A DNA stretch of 64,000 nucleotides from contig NZ_NUUX01000009.1 in NCBI RefSeq assembly GCF_002564465.1, forward strand, positions 141,286-205,285, in the 5' to 3' direction. Source of the DNA: Bacillus sp. AFS088145. Its GTDB lineage: Bacteria; Bacillota; Bacilli; Bacillales; Bacillaceae_G. The notes beneath the pieces are model-generated. The model was not told where the DNA came from. It worked only from the letters and a program-made list of their open reading frames with translations, and searched no databases. Shown one piece after another: positions 55,743 to 63,546 of the stretch (within the stretch, counting starts at the first letter, position 1; each line of letters opens with the position of its first letter). A program made the position numbers and the translations under genes.

Positions 55743-55778
55743 AGAAGAAAACCCACATTAGCTTGCAGGTTTTCTTCT
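55743..55778 (-). terminator. Terminator of the FTR1 permease gene
   Basis: AGAAGAAAACC and GGTTTTCTTCT form a perfect 11-bp stem downstream of the minus-strand gene. Confidence 0.85.
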
Positions 55779-55821
55779 ATAATTGAAGTATTTAAAGACA
55801 GGCGTATCAGACAAAACTATC

Positions 55822-56520
55822 CTATTTTTTGAAAAATGATAGTATGTTGTTTTTAAATAAAATAAATAGTGATATGACGACGAATCCATAATAGACGATT
55901 TGTTCAACTAGTGGGGTAGCATCGATAAAAGAGAAAAGACCTTCAGTGAATACTTTACCTCCAAAGAAAATTAATAAAATACCCAACAATGTAAAAATCA
56001 CTTTAATATTTAAATTAAGTGTAGTTTTAATAAATAAATATGCGATTAAGACAGATGCAATAATTCCTAGTAAAATAGAAATCATACCAACAAGGGCGAT
56101 TGTATGTGCATTTGATAAAACAAACAGAACTAGCTCTAAGCCTTCGCGGATCACAAATACGCTTGCCATTAAAAATAATGAAATACTACTATCCATAATT
56201 TTAACTTCTGATTTTAGTTTATCTGAAATATTAATGCTACTTTGACTACTTAACCAGTAAATGAAATAGAAGATTAGCAATGCTGCAATTAATTGGATTA
56301 CACCTTCGATTGTATGCTCAACATTTCCATCTAGTTCACCGAATGTTGAAAATAAGAAAAAGCCAGCAAAAATACTAACTACTACTCCAAGTATTGTTCC
56401 GTATACTACTGATTTAATTAAATGCTCTTTTTTACTCTGAATTAAAGTAATGAGTAAGTACCCGATTACTAATGAAACCTCAAGGCCTTCTCGTAAAGCT
56501 ATTAAAAAATTAGCATTCAA
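55822..56520 (-). CDS. FTR1/EfeU family iron permease
   Basis: A 232-residue permease with two REGLE motifs, ALREGLEVSLVIG in helix 1 and IREGLELVLFVLS in helix 4, the iron-relay signature of the family. About seven helices. No efeO or efeB partner is adjacent and no Fur box is visible upstream. It is a second iron transporter in the window, unlinked from the siderophore cluster. Confidence 0.9.
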   Translation of the reverse strand: MNANFLIALREGLEVSLVIGYLLITLIQSKKEHLIKSVVYGTILGVVVSIFAGFFLFSTFGELDGNVEHTIEGVIQLIAALLIFYFIYWLSSQSSINISDKLKSEVKIMDSSISLFLMASVFVIREGLELVLFVLSNAHTIALVGMISILLGIIASVLIAYLFIKTTLNLNIKVIFTLLGILLIFFGGKVFTEGLFSFIDATPLVEQIVYYGFVVISLFILFKNNILSFFKK

Positions 56521-56673
56521 TTCACTATCATCCTCCCGATTATATTTAAATCTACTAACTAGACTATTCTTTACTAGTAGAAACGGACACTATTTTATTA
56601 ATAAATAGGCTTAATAAGTTATGTGGTAAAATTAATATAAAAAATCCCAAAACGTGAATTAGAAGGGGAAAAA

Positions 56674-57009
56674 ATGGAATCTTTTACAAGTAGAGCGATT
56701 GAAATTATTAAAAATATACCACCAGGAAAAATAATGACATACGGACAAGTTGCAAAATTAGCGGGAAGTCCAAAAGGAGCTAGACAGGTTGTAAGAATCT
56801 TACACTCGATGGGCCAAAAATACCAATTGCCATGGCATAGAGTTATAAATGCTAAAGGTGAAATAGGGATCCAAGATGAAGAAGGATTTTTAAAGCAAAA
56901 GCGTTTGCTCCAAGACGAAGGGGTCAAATTTACGAGCGAGAGAAACATTAACTTGAAGGAATATCAAGTAAGTGTAGTTCTTGAGAAAGAAGATGTAGAT
57001 TTAATTTAG
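56674..57009 (+). CDS. Alkyltransferase-like protein (ATL), MGMT family without the acceptor cysteine
   Basis: A 111-residue protein homologous to the DNA-binding domain of O6-methylguanine methyltransferase: IPPGKIMTYGQVAKLAGSPKGARQVVRIL and LPWHRVINAKGEI. The active site PCHRV is replaced by PWHRV (W54), so it cannot remove alkyl groups. ATL proteins flag O6-alkylguanine for nucleotide excision repair. It is somewhat longer at the C-terminus than minimal ATLs. Divergent from the FTR1 gene. Confidence 0.92.
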   Translation: MESFTSRAIEIIKNIPPGKIMTYGQVAKLAGSPKGARQVVRILHSMGQKYQLPWHRVINAKGEIGIQDEEGFLKQKRLLQDEGVKFTSERNINLKEYQVSVVLEKEDVDLI

Positions 57010-57058
57010 GATGAAAGAAAAGGTGCATTCTAACTAAATAGATTTAGAATGAAATTGC

Positions 57059-57099
57059 TACTCAAAATTCATTAATAAATGGATTTTGGGTATTTTTTT
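57059..57099 (+). terminator. T-tailed hairpin directly upstream of repeat copy B
   Basis: ACTCAAAATTCATT pairs with AATGGATTTTGGGT (two G-T pairs), followed by a T run. It probably terminates the ATL gene. Confidence 0.75.
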
Positions 57100-57212
57100 C
57101 ACTTTAAGAAATATGGTGAGTGCTCAATGTAGTAACCAATTCTATGAATAAAGTATAAGTGCAACTAAGTCTTTGTCTAAAAGCTCGTCAATCGACGAGT
57201 TTTCTTTATATG
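57093..57212 (+). repeat. Dispersed repeat family, copy B
   Basis: Shares blocks with copy A in order: CACTTTAAGAAA, AGTAACCAATTCTA, AATAAAGTATAAGTGCAACT and TCAATCGACGAGTTTTCTTTAT. CTCGTC and GACGAG near its 3' end form a small hairpin. Non-coding. It starts in the T run of the preceding terminator. Confidence 0.7.
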
Positions 57213-57298
57213 AAAATGCCAATAATTAAAACATTGTTACGCACAATATTGTTGTGAAATTGGAAAAGTGTTTTGTCGAATGTGTTACGTTTGAATAC

Positions 57299-57327
57299 TT
57301 TACAACGAAACATTGTTTTGTTATACT
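57299..57327 (+). promoter_or_regulatory. Sigma-A promoter of the yhbD-bactofilin operon
   Basis: TTTACA (57299-57304) and TATACT (57322-57327) are separated by exactly 17 bp. The predicted start of transcription falls at about 57334, on the ribosome binding site, giving a very short leader. Confidence 0.75.
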
Positions 57328-57347
57328 CATGTCAGGAGGAATGTCAT

Positions 57348-57965
57348 ATGAGTGAAGAATTAATTTCCAAAAAAGATTTACTACAACTTACAGGCATATC
57401 GTACGGACAGCTTTATAGATGGAAAAGGAAAAACATCATTCCTGAAGAGTGGTTTATGAAAAAATCAAGCTTTACTGGACAGGAAACGTTTTTTCCAAAA
57501 CAGAGAATTTTGGATCGGATTGAAAAAATAAAAGAGTTGAAGGATGATCAATCATTAGATGATATTGCTAGAGTGTTTTCAATCAATGAAGAAATCGTTT
57601 CTGATCGTGGGAATGCTACTTTATCTTTGGAGCAAATCCCTAAACAAGTCGTACAAATATATCAATCACTTTTTCCAAATACTAAATTAGAGCATTTAGG
57701 TACGGTTCAACTATGTTCATTACTTTTTGTAAACGAGTGGCTTTCAAATGGAAGTGTAACAATAGATGAAATAACGCAATTTTTAAATTTGGTTGAAACG
57801 CATAAAAACCAAATTAACATGGATGAAGCGACTGTCATTTATATTCGAAAATTTGGTATGGGTACATGGATTATTGGAAATCAACATGAAACGTTTGTTG
57901 ATCAAAAGGATTCCATCTTAATCAATGTTACTCTCTCTAGCTATTTAAATAAATTGATTAAATAA
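57348..57965 (+). CDS. YhbD-like protein (DUF4004)
   Basis: A 205-residue protein with an N-terminal MerR-like helix-turn-helix: ISKKDLLQLTGISYGQLYRWKRKNIIPEEWF, and a C-terminal domain of unknown function. The start at ATG 57348 follows AGGAGGAATG; the upstream extension is non-coding promoter. In B. subtilis yhbD precedes the bactofilin genes yhbE and yhbF, matching the gene that follows here. It may regulate or interact with the bactofilin. Confidence 0.85.
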   Translation: MSEELISKKDLLQLTGISYGQLYRWKRKNIIPEEWFMKKSSFTGQETFFPKQRILDRIEKIKELKDDQSLDDIARVFSINEEIVSDRGNATLSLEQIPKQVVQIYQSLFPNTKLEHLGTVQLCSLLFVNEWLSNGSVTIDEITQFLNLVETHKNQINMDEATVIYIRKFGMGTWIIGNQHETFVDQKDSILINVTLSSYLNKLIK

Positions 57966-57985
57966 ATTATGGAGGAGAGATTATT

Positions 57986-58798
57986 GTGAGCGTGCAATCA
58001 AAGCAGAATGCAATTATTAACGGTTCAGGAACAATTGGTACTGGCAAATATGATGACGTTAGAATTAGTGGAAGCGGACGCATACTTGGTGATATTTTTT
58101 GTCATGAAGTGAAAGTAAGTGGCTCAGCAAAATTCAATGGAAAAGTCGAAACTGAATATTTTAACTGCAGTGGGAGCGCTAAATGTCTAGGTGATGTTGA
58201 TGCAAAAAAAATGAGTGTCAGTGGATCGGCTTCGATTGATGGAAAAGTTTCTGGTGGAGATGTGAATGTTAGCGGTAGCTTTAAAACAAAGGGCGACTTA
58301 AATGTTCAGAGTATTAATGTTTCAGGTTCAATGAAAACGACGGGAATAGTGAAAGCAGAAGTAATTACTGTAAAAGGGTCGCTTTCTACAGAAAAAGGGT
58401 CTGAATGTGAAGTATTTACAGCTAAAGGTCACTTATCAATGAATGGTTTATTAAATGCAGAAAACGTAAAAATTACCCATGGTGGATTTGGCTATTTACC
58501 TCATAATGGATTTAGCTATATACCTGAAATTGGTGGAGAAACAATTGAAATTAGTCGATTTGATGACAATAATCTATTTTCACGTGTTTTTACTAAACTT
58601 TTTAACAATCGAATGAACTTCAAATCAGATGTAATTGAGGGAAGTGCTGTAAAGATTGATTACACGACAGCAAGTGTAGTAAGAGGTGATGCTGTAACAA
58701 TTGGACCAAAATGTGTAATCGACCTTGTAGAATATACAGAAGATGTTCAAATTCATCCTTCAGCAAAAGTAAAGGATGTAAAGAAATTAGAAATATAA
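57986..58798 (+). CDS. Bactofilin-like polymer-forming protein (YhbE/YhbF family)
   Basis: A 270-residue protein with repeated beta-helix turns of the bactofilin type: SGSGRILGDIFCHEVKVSGSAKFNG, SGSAKCLGDVDAKKMSVSGSASIDG and SGSFKTKGDLNVQSINVSGSMKTTG, each about 18-24 residues. The C-terminal part (EGSAVKIDYTTASVVRGDAVTIG) resembles the ending of YhbE/YhbF. GTG 57986 follows GGAGGAG. B. subtilis has two tandem genes; here one protein stands alone. Confidence 0.87.
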   Translation: MSVQSKQNAIINGSGTIGTGKYDDVRISGSGRILGDIFCHEVKVSGSAKFNGKVETEYFNCSGSAKCLGDVDAKKMSVSGSASIDGKVSGGDVNVSGSFKTKGDLNVQSINVSGSMKTTGIVKAEVITVKGSLSTEKGSECEVFTAKGHLSMNGLLNAENVKITHGGFGYLPHNGFSYIPEIGGETIEISRFDDNNLFSRVFTKLFNNRMNFKSDVIEGSAVKIDYTTASVVRGDAVTIGPKCVIDLVEYTEDVQIHPSAKVKDVKKLEI

Positions 58799-58834
58799 GT
58801 GGCTTAAGGGATATCCTAAGTTGCTTTTTTTTTG
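58797..58834 (+). terminator. Terminator of the yhbD-bactofilin operon
   Basis: AAGTGGCTTAAGG and CCTAAGTTGCTT form a stem with minor mismatches and a T run. Confidence 0.75.
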
Positions 58835-58935
58835 TGAAAACGATTTTTAAATAAGGCAGCTAGGAAGTTAGAATTGAAAGTTCTCTCTATTTCGGTTATT
58901 GAACTATAGTTAGTTGAATGTTAAGATAATAATGT

Positions 58936-58947
58936 GCAAACGGTTGC
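58936..58947. promoter_or_regulatory. LacI/MalR-type operator candidate upstream of malL
   Basis: GCAAACGGTTGC is a near-palindrome with the central CG expected for LacI-family sugar repressors. Confidence 0.5.
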
Positions 58948-58995
58948 AATAAAATTGTACTTAATTTTTATTGAAGACTACTAATATGATCGATA

Positions 58996-59011
58996 ATGAA
59001 AACGCTTTTAT
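58996..59011 (+). promoter_or_regulatory. cre site upstream of malL
   Basis: ATGAAAACGCTTTTAT matches the cre consensus at 15 of 16 positions, 20 bp before the start codon. Confidence 0.7.
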
Positions 59012-59031
59012 GCATTTGGAGGAGAGAGATT

Positions 59032-60708
59032 ATGACAAATCAAAGTTGGTGGAAGGAAGCGGTTGCTTACCAAATTTATCCACGTAGCTTTATGGATTCA
59101 AATGGTGATGGAATTGGTGATTTAAGAGGTGTAATTTCGAAATTAGATTATTTAAAAGAACTTGGTATTGATGTAATTTGGATCTGTCCATTTTACAAAT
59201 CACCAAATGATGATAATGGTTACGATATCTCAGACTATCAGGACATTATGGATGAGTTTGGCACAATGGCTGATTTTGATGAGTTATTAGAGAATGTTCA
59301 CGAAAGAGGAATGAAGTTAATTTTAGATTTAGTAGTCAATCATACAAGTGATGAGCATCCTTGGTTTTTAGAATCTAAAAAATCAAAAGATAATCCTTAT
59401 AGAGACTACTATATTTGGAGAGAAGGAAAAAAATCAGGCCAAGAGCCGAATAACTGGGAAAGTATTTTCGGTGGATCTGCTTGGGAATATGATGAAGCAA
59501 CGGATGAATATTTCTTACATTTATTCTCAAAAAAGCAGCCTGATTTAAATTGGGAGAACAAAGAAGTAAGACAAAAAGTCTATGACATGATTAATTGGTG
59601 GTTAGATAAAGGAATCGACGGTTTCCGAGTAGACGCGATTAGTCATATAAGAAAACGACCAGGTTTTCCAGATATGCCAAATCCGAAGAAAGAGAAATAT
59701 GTGGCAAGCTTTGATATGCACATGAATCAAGAGGGAATTCACAAATATCTGGATGAGCTAAAACGTGAAACATTTGATAAATATGACATCATGACAGTTG
59801 GAGAAGCAAATGGTGTAACAACGAAAGATGCACATCTGTGGGTTGGAGAAAAACAAGGTAAGTTCAATATGATTTTCCAATTCGAAAGTTTAGATCTTTG
59901 GAAGAAAACCGATGAATCAGAAACTTCGATCGCCGATTTAAAAGAAGTACTTACTAAATGGCAAACTGGATTAGAGGGATATGGATGGAATGCATTATTT
60001 ATTGAGAACCATGATATACCTAGAGCAGTCAGTACATTAGGAAATGATGATGAAGCATTTTGGGAAATTTCAGCAAAAGCTATTGGAGTAATGTATTTCT
60101 TTATGCAAGGAACGCCATTCATTTACCAAGGGCAAGAAATTGGAATGACAAATGTTCACTACACATCAATCAACGATTATAATGATGTAAGTGCAAAAAA
60201 TATGTATAATACAATGATTGAAAATGGTTCGACTGAACAAGATGTTCTAGATATTTTATGGAAAACAGGCCGTGATAATTCTCGCACACCTATGCAATGG
60301 AACAGTACAAAGAATGCTGGATTTACAACGGGTAAACCTTGGCTTAAAACGAATGATAACTTTAATGAAATAAATGTTGAAATCCAAGAAATAGATGCAG
60401 ACTCTATTTTATCATTCTATAAAAACATGATTACATTACGTAAAGAAAATAAAGCACTAGTTTATGCACCGTATGAATATCTAGACGTTAAAAATGAACC
60501 TGTTTATGCATACACTCGAAATGGTGAAAAAGAAACATTCTTAGTGATTACTAATTTATCATCAGAGAAACAAAAATTTACTTTACCGAAAGAACTTACG
60601 GAAAAGCATGCACAATTAAGTTTGACGAACATTGAATTAACAGATCATCAATTAGTTGAAAACATGGAATTTAAACCTTTTGAAGCTAGAGTCTATCGTT
60701 TAATTTAA
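59032..60708 (+). CDS. malL: Oligo-1,6-glucosidase (GH13 alpha-glucosidase)
   Basis: GH13 enzyme of 558 residues that cleaves alpha-1,6 (and often alpha-1,4) glucosidic bonds of isomaltose-type oligosaccharides in the cytoplasm. Catalytic nucleophile D201 in DGFRVDAI, acid-base E258 in VGEAN, and stabiliser D328 in IENHDIPR. The calcium-site loop DSNGDGIGDL is present near the N-terminus. ATG 59032 behind GGAGGAG is the start; the frame upstream overlaps the cre site and is non-coding. No transporter or regulator gene is adjacent. Confidence 0.95.
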   Translation: MTNQSWWKEAVAYQIYPRSFMDSNGDGIGDLRGVISKLDYLKELGIDVIWICPFYKSPNDDNGYDISDYQDIMDEFGTMADFDELLENVHERGMKLILDLVVNHTSDEHPWFLESKKSKDNPYRDYYIWREGKKSGQEPNNWESIFGGSAWEYDEATDEYFLHLFSKKQPDLNWENKEVRQKVYDMINWWLDKGIDGFRVDAISHIRKRPGFPDMPNPKKEKYVASFDMHMNQEGIHKYLDELKRETFDKYDIMTVGEANGVTTKDAHLWVGEKQGKFNMIFQFESLDLWKKTDESETSIADLKEVLTKWQTGLEGYGWNALFIENHDIPRAVSTLGNDDEAFWEISAKAIGVMYFFMQGTPFIYQGQEIGMTNVHYTSINDYNDVSAKNMYNTMIENGSTEQDVLDILWKTGRDNSRTPMQWNSTKNAGFTTGKPWLKTNDNFNEINVEIQEIDADSILSFYKNMITLRKENKALVYAPYEYLDVKNEPVYAYTRNGEKETFLVITNLSSEKQKFTLPKELTEKHAQLSLTNIELTDHQLVENMEFKPFEARVYRLI

Positions 60709-60730
60709 TTATTTTATATAGTATTTACTG

Positions 60731-60762
60731 AACAGACTGTCACATGACAGTCTGTTTTCATT
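60731..60762 (+). terminator. Terminator of malL
   Basis: AACAGACTGTCA and TGACAGTCTGTT form a perfect 12-bp stem with a two-base loop, followed by T-rich sequence. Confidence 0.93.
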
Positions 60763-60784
60763 TTATACAGGATGATTGCTTTCC

Positions 60785-61020
60785 ATGGGTCAAATCTGTG
60801 GAGGTGCAAAGAAAAAGGCTGAAACTCAATTAAATTTGGCAAATCTTCAAATAAAAAAGTCAAACCTGCAATATAAACTTTGAAAACCGCAAATAGGGCT
60901 ATGAAACAAGAGCTAATAGAGTAATATAATCAAAAAAATAGAAGAAATAACATTAAATTAGACTTTGAACCAACCAAAACTAAACATAATCCAGTAAAAC
61001 AAATGAAATCTTCTCAATAA
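60785..61020 (+). pseudogene. Degraded small lysine/asparagine-rich gene
   Basis: Translation from ATG 60785 gives MGQICGGAKKKAETQLNLA and continues KKSNLQYKL before a stop; shifting frame, KTANRAMKQELIE, a stop, then YNQKNRRNN to TAA 61018-61020. The pieces have consistent helical, Lys/Asn/Gln-rich composition, as if one protein of about 80 residues suffered a frameshift and a stop. No family is recognised. The rest of the gap to 61315 holds a hairpin at about 61149-61180 and the WalR box. Confidence 0.35.
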
Positions 61021-61241
61021 TTGTCAAAGAATGATCCGAACTTTTTAACACTAGATTTCACCGTAAAATTAAGTAAGAACACGCCTACATAACGGGGTGC
61101 ACAACTTGATGAATTAGGGGCAATTAATGTTCAAATTTTTCAATACCCTAAAAAATGGCTGTCGAATGATCGTCATTTTTTGCTGCATATTTTTGGCAAA
61201 AAACTACAAGGATTTATAGTATTACAAACACTTCGACAATT

Positions 61242-61258
61242 TGTAACACTCCTGTAAT
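61242..61258 (+). promoter_or_regulatory. WalR (YycF) binding site upstream of the NlpC/P60 gene
   Basis: TGTAAC, 5 bp, TGTAAT exactly fits the WalR consensus TGTWAH-N5-TGTWAH, 57 bp before the hydrolase start codon. Confidence 0.7.
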
Positions 61259-61314
61259 GGCTTTCAAAATTGTATTTTGTTAGACTTACATTATCAATGA
61301 AGGGGGAGAAAGAG

Positions 61315-61773
61315 ATGAAAAAGCAAATCCTTATAGCTTTCGTATGCTTACTGAGCATGGTATTTTTTACGACTAAATCACAAGCAGCATCTACATATAA
61401 CCCATACTCAAAGAAAAATCAGGTAACAAAAATCGCTAAACAATATACTGGCGTGCCATATCGTTTTGGTGGTACAAGTACTAAAGGTTTTGACTGTTCA
61501 GGTTACGTAGGGTATGTATACAAAAAAGTAGGTACTACATTACCTCGAACTGCTTCGTCAATGTATACTGTCAGCTCAATTGTTAGAAAGCCTGTTCCTG
61601 GAGATTTAGTTTTTTTCAAAAATACATACAAAAAAGGTATTAGCCATGTAGGAATTTTCATGGGAAATAATAATTTTATTTCGGCGACTTCAAGTAAGGG
61701 AGTAGCTGTTGTAAGTCTTTCTAATTCATATTGGAAACCGAAATTCGCTGGCTCAGGTAGTGTAATTAAATAA
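61315..61773 (+). CDS. Secreted NlpC/P60 peptidoglycan endopeptidase
   Basis: A 152-residue secreted hydrolase: signal peptide (basic start, ILIAFVCLLSMVFF, cleavage near SQAA), then one NlpC/P60 domain with catalytic C61 in GFDCSGYVGYVYKK and H111 in GISHVGIFMGNNNFISA. No LysM or SH3 wall-binding domain precedes it, so it is a minimal enzyme cleaving peptide stems of peptidoglycan. ATG 61315 has AAGGGGGAG upstream. A perfect WalR box in the promoter region suggests WalRK control. Confidence 0.92.
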   Translation: MKKQILIAFVCLLSMVFFTTKSQAASTYNPYSKKNQVTKIAKQYTGVPYRFGGTSTKGFDCSGYVGYVYKKVGTTLPRTASSMYTVSSIVRKPVPGDLVFFKNTYKKGISHVGIFMGNNNFISATSSKGVAVVSLSNSYWKPKFAGSGSVIK

Positions 61774-61787
61774 ACATAATTATAAAT

Positions 61788-61828
61788 GCAATTTACTTTT
61801 TTTAAGAATGGTAGATTGCTTTTTTTTG
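61788..61828 (+). terminator. Terminator of the NlpC/P60 gene, directly upstream of repeat copy C
   Basis: GCAATTTAC and GTAGATTGC form a stem with one mismatch, followed by a run of eight T. Confidence 0.75.
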
Positions 61829-61948
61829 TACTTTAAGAAAGTATAGATTGGCAGCGAGGAGGAGTATTCTACGCATTATCAATTTTAGGAATAAAGTAAA
61901 AGTGGAACTACGCCCCTGGCTCCGCCAATTGGCAAGTTTCCTTTATCT
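61823..61948 (+). repeat. Dispersed repeat family, copy C
   Basis: Blocks shared with copies A and B: TACTTTAAGAAAGTATA, ATTGGCAGCGAGGAGGAGT, CAATTTTAGGAATAAAGTA and GGCAAGTTTCCTTTAT. The ACTACGCCCCTGGCTCCGCC part also matches partial copy D. Starts within the T run of the preceding terminator. Confidence 0.7.
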
Positions 61949-62025
61949 TTTCATAAAGTTTTCTTTTTTAATAAATAAGTAGGTTATGTTCCAATGATAT
62001 AATGACCTTTAACTAAACTAGTTGA

Positions 62026-62802
62026 ATGACTATAAAGGAGCTGATAATCATAGCATTAGTCTATTTTACTTTTTTTTTATTAGGCATAGTATTTGGTTCT
62101 TTTTTTAATGTTGTGGGGTTAAGAGTACCAATCGGGAAATCGATTATTTCACCGGGTTCCTCATGTTCAAATTGCGGACATAAATTGAGTTCCATAGAAT
62201 TAATACCGGTATTTTCGTTTTTACTCCAAAGAGGGAAATGTCGAAGTTGCGGGATGCTAATTTCCAAACTATATCTATTAATTGAAATTCTAACAGGTAT
62301 GTTATTCGTTTTATCCATTTATGAAACTGGTTTTCATAAAGAGTTAATGATCGCTCTTTCGATAATATCTTTATTAATCATTATTGTTGTTTCAGATGTG
62401 AACTATATGATTATTCCTAATCGGATTCTACTAATCTTTTTATTTATTTTTAGTTTTGAACGAACCTTATTTCCTTTGGACCCTTGGTGGAGTAGTATAG
62501 TAGGAGCTTCAGGAGCATTCTTGGTTTTGCTTCTAATTAATCTGATTAGTAAAGGTGGTATGGGAGGGGGAGACATAAAGTTATTTAGTGTCCTAGGAAT
62601 AATTTTAGGTTGGAAACTAACACTCATTGCATTTATGCTTGCATGTTTTTCAGGCGGTATTTACGGGTTAGTTGTAATATTGTCCGGAAAATTAAAGCAA
62701 CGAAATCCGATTCCATTTGGTCCATTCATCTCAATGGGTGGATTAATTAGTTATTTTTATTGTGAAAATCTATTAGAATTTTACTATATAATGTTTTATT
62801 AA
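62026..62802 (+). CDS. comC: Type IV prepilin leader peptidase, ComC-like
   Basis: A polytopic aspartic protease that processes prepilin-like pseudopilins, needed for competence in bacilli. FGSFFNVVGLRVPIGKSI begins the domain; two CxxC pairs (CSNCGHK, CRSCGM) mark the methylase-type loop; the catalytic aspartates are in VVSDVNYMIIPN and GGMGGGDIKLFSVLG. The only start codon in frame is ATG 62026, yet the good ribosome binding site AAAGGAG (62033-62039) lies just after it, so translation may begin at ATC 62047 or ATA 62050. A family-length protein results either way. Confidence 0.88.
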   Translation: MTIKELIIIALVYFTFFLLGIVFGSFFNVVGLRVPIGKSIISPGSSCSNCGHKLSSIELIPVFSFLLQRGKCRSCGMLISKLYLLIEILTGMLFVLSIYETGFHKELMIALSIISLLIIIVVSDVNYMIIPNRILLIFLFIFSFERTLFPLDPWWSSIVGASGAFLVLLLINLISKGGMGGGDIKLFSVLGIILGWKLTLIAFMLACFSGGIYGLVVILSGKLKQRNPIPFGPFISMGGLISYFYCENLLEFYYIMFY

Positions 62803-62812
62803 GCTGATAAAT

Positions 62813-62853
62813 AAAAAGGCTATTTAATTGAAGAATTCTTCAACTAAATAACC
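62813..62853. terminator. Bidirectional terminator
   Basis: GGCTATTTA and TAAATAACC with inner TTGAAG/CTTCAA form a long hairpin between convergent genes. Confidence 0.8.
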
Positions 62854-62860
62854 CGTACTT

Positions 62861-63418
62861 TTACTTTGAGAATAATTTCTCTTCTACACTATTAATAACT
62901 GAATTCCAATATTTTTTGTCTTCAACGAAGTTTGTTCGAATCGCTTTAAAAACAGCAGTTTGTTTTTCTTGGAAATTCGGATCATCTTTATCTGGAAGCT
63001 CTTTTTTCATTTCAACTACAATTTCTTCAATCTCCGCAGAACGTGGGCCCCATACATTTACTTCATTCCCTTTTTCATCCATAAAAACAAAAATTGGAAT
63101 AGAACGAGATTTACCATTGGTTAAATATTGATCCATTAATTCTATGTTTTCATCTCGAATTAGGAATCTAGTATCTATATTTGCTTTTTCCATCATTTTC
63201 TGAATAACTGGTACATTAAGTAATGCATCTCCACACCAATCTGCAGTTAAGGTAACAACCTTCCAATGACGATTCTTTAATTGTTCAAGTTTTGCTTGTG
63301 TACTTTCAGGAATCGTAACTTCATTATAGATTTTTAGAAGTTCTTCTTTATTCACATTCATTGCTTCTACATATTCTTGAAAAGTCATGCCTTTTTCGAA
63401 CCAAGAATTTAATGACAT
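62861..63418 (-). CDS. Thioredoxin-fold protein
   Basis: A thioredoxin-superfamily protein of about 185 residues: an N-terminal helical extension, then KVVTLTADWCGDALLNVPVIQKM with a single active-site-like cysteine (WCGD rather than WCGPC) and the cis-proline segment SRSIPIFVFMDEKGNEV. The missing second cysteine argues for a monothiol or non-redox role. I prefer the ATG at 63418 (9 bases after GGAG) to the one at 63424 (3 bases). Confidence 0.85.
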   Translation of the reverse strand: MSLNSWFEKGMTFQEYVEAMNVNKEELLKIYNEVTIPESTQAKLEQLKNRHWKVVTLTADWCGDALLNVPVIQKMMEKANIDTRFLIRDENIELMDQYLTNGKSRSIPIFVFMDEKGNEVNVWGPRSAEIEEIVVEMKKELPDKDDPNFQEKQTAVFKAIRTNFVEDKKYWNSVINSVEEKLFSK

Positions 63419-63546
63419 TTCCATACACTCCTTTAATGTTAATAAATAGTATTATACCCTATTCGTCATAAGAAGGAATGCAATAAGACTTGCAGAATTA
63501 ATATACAGTATGTATTTTAAATACAGTTTTAGCAGGAGGGAGAAAA

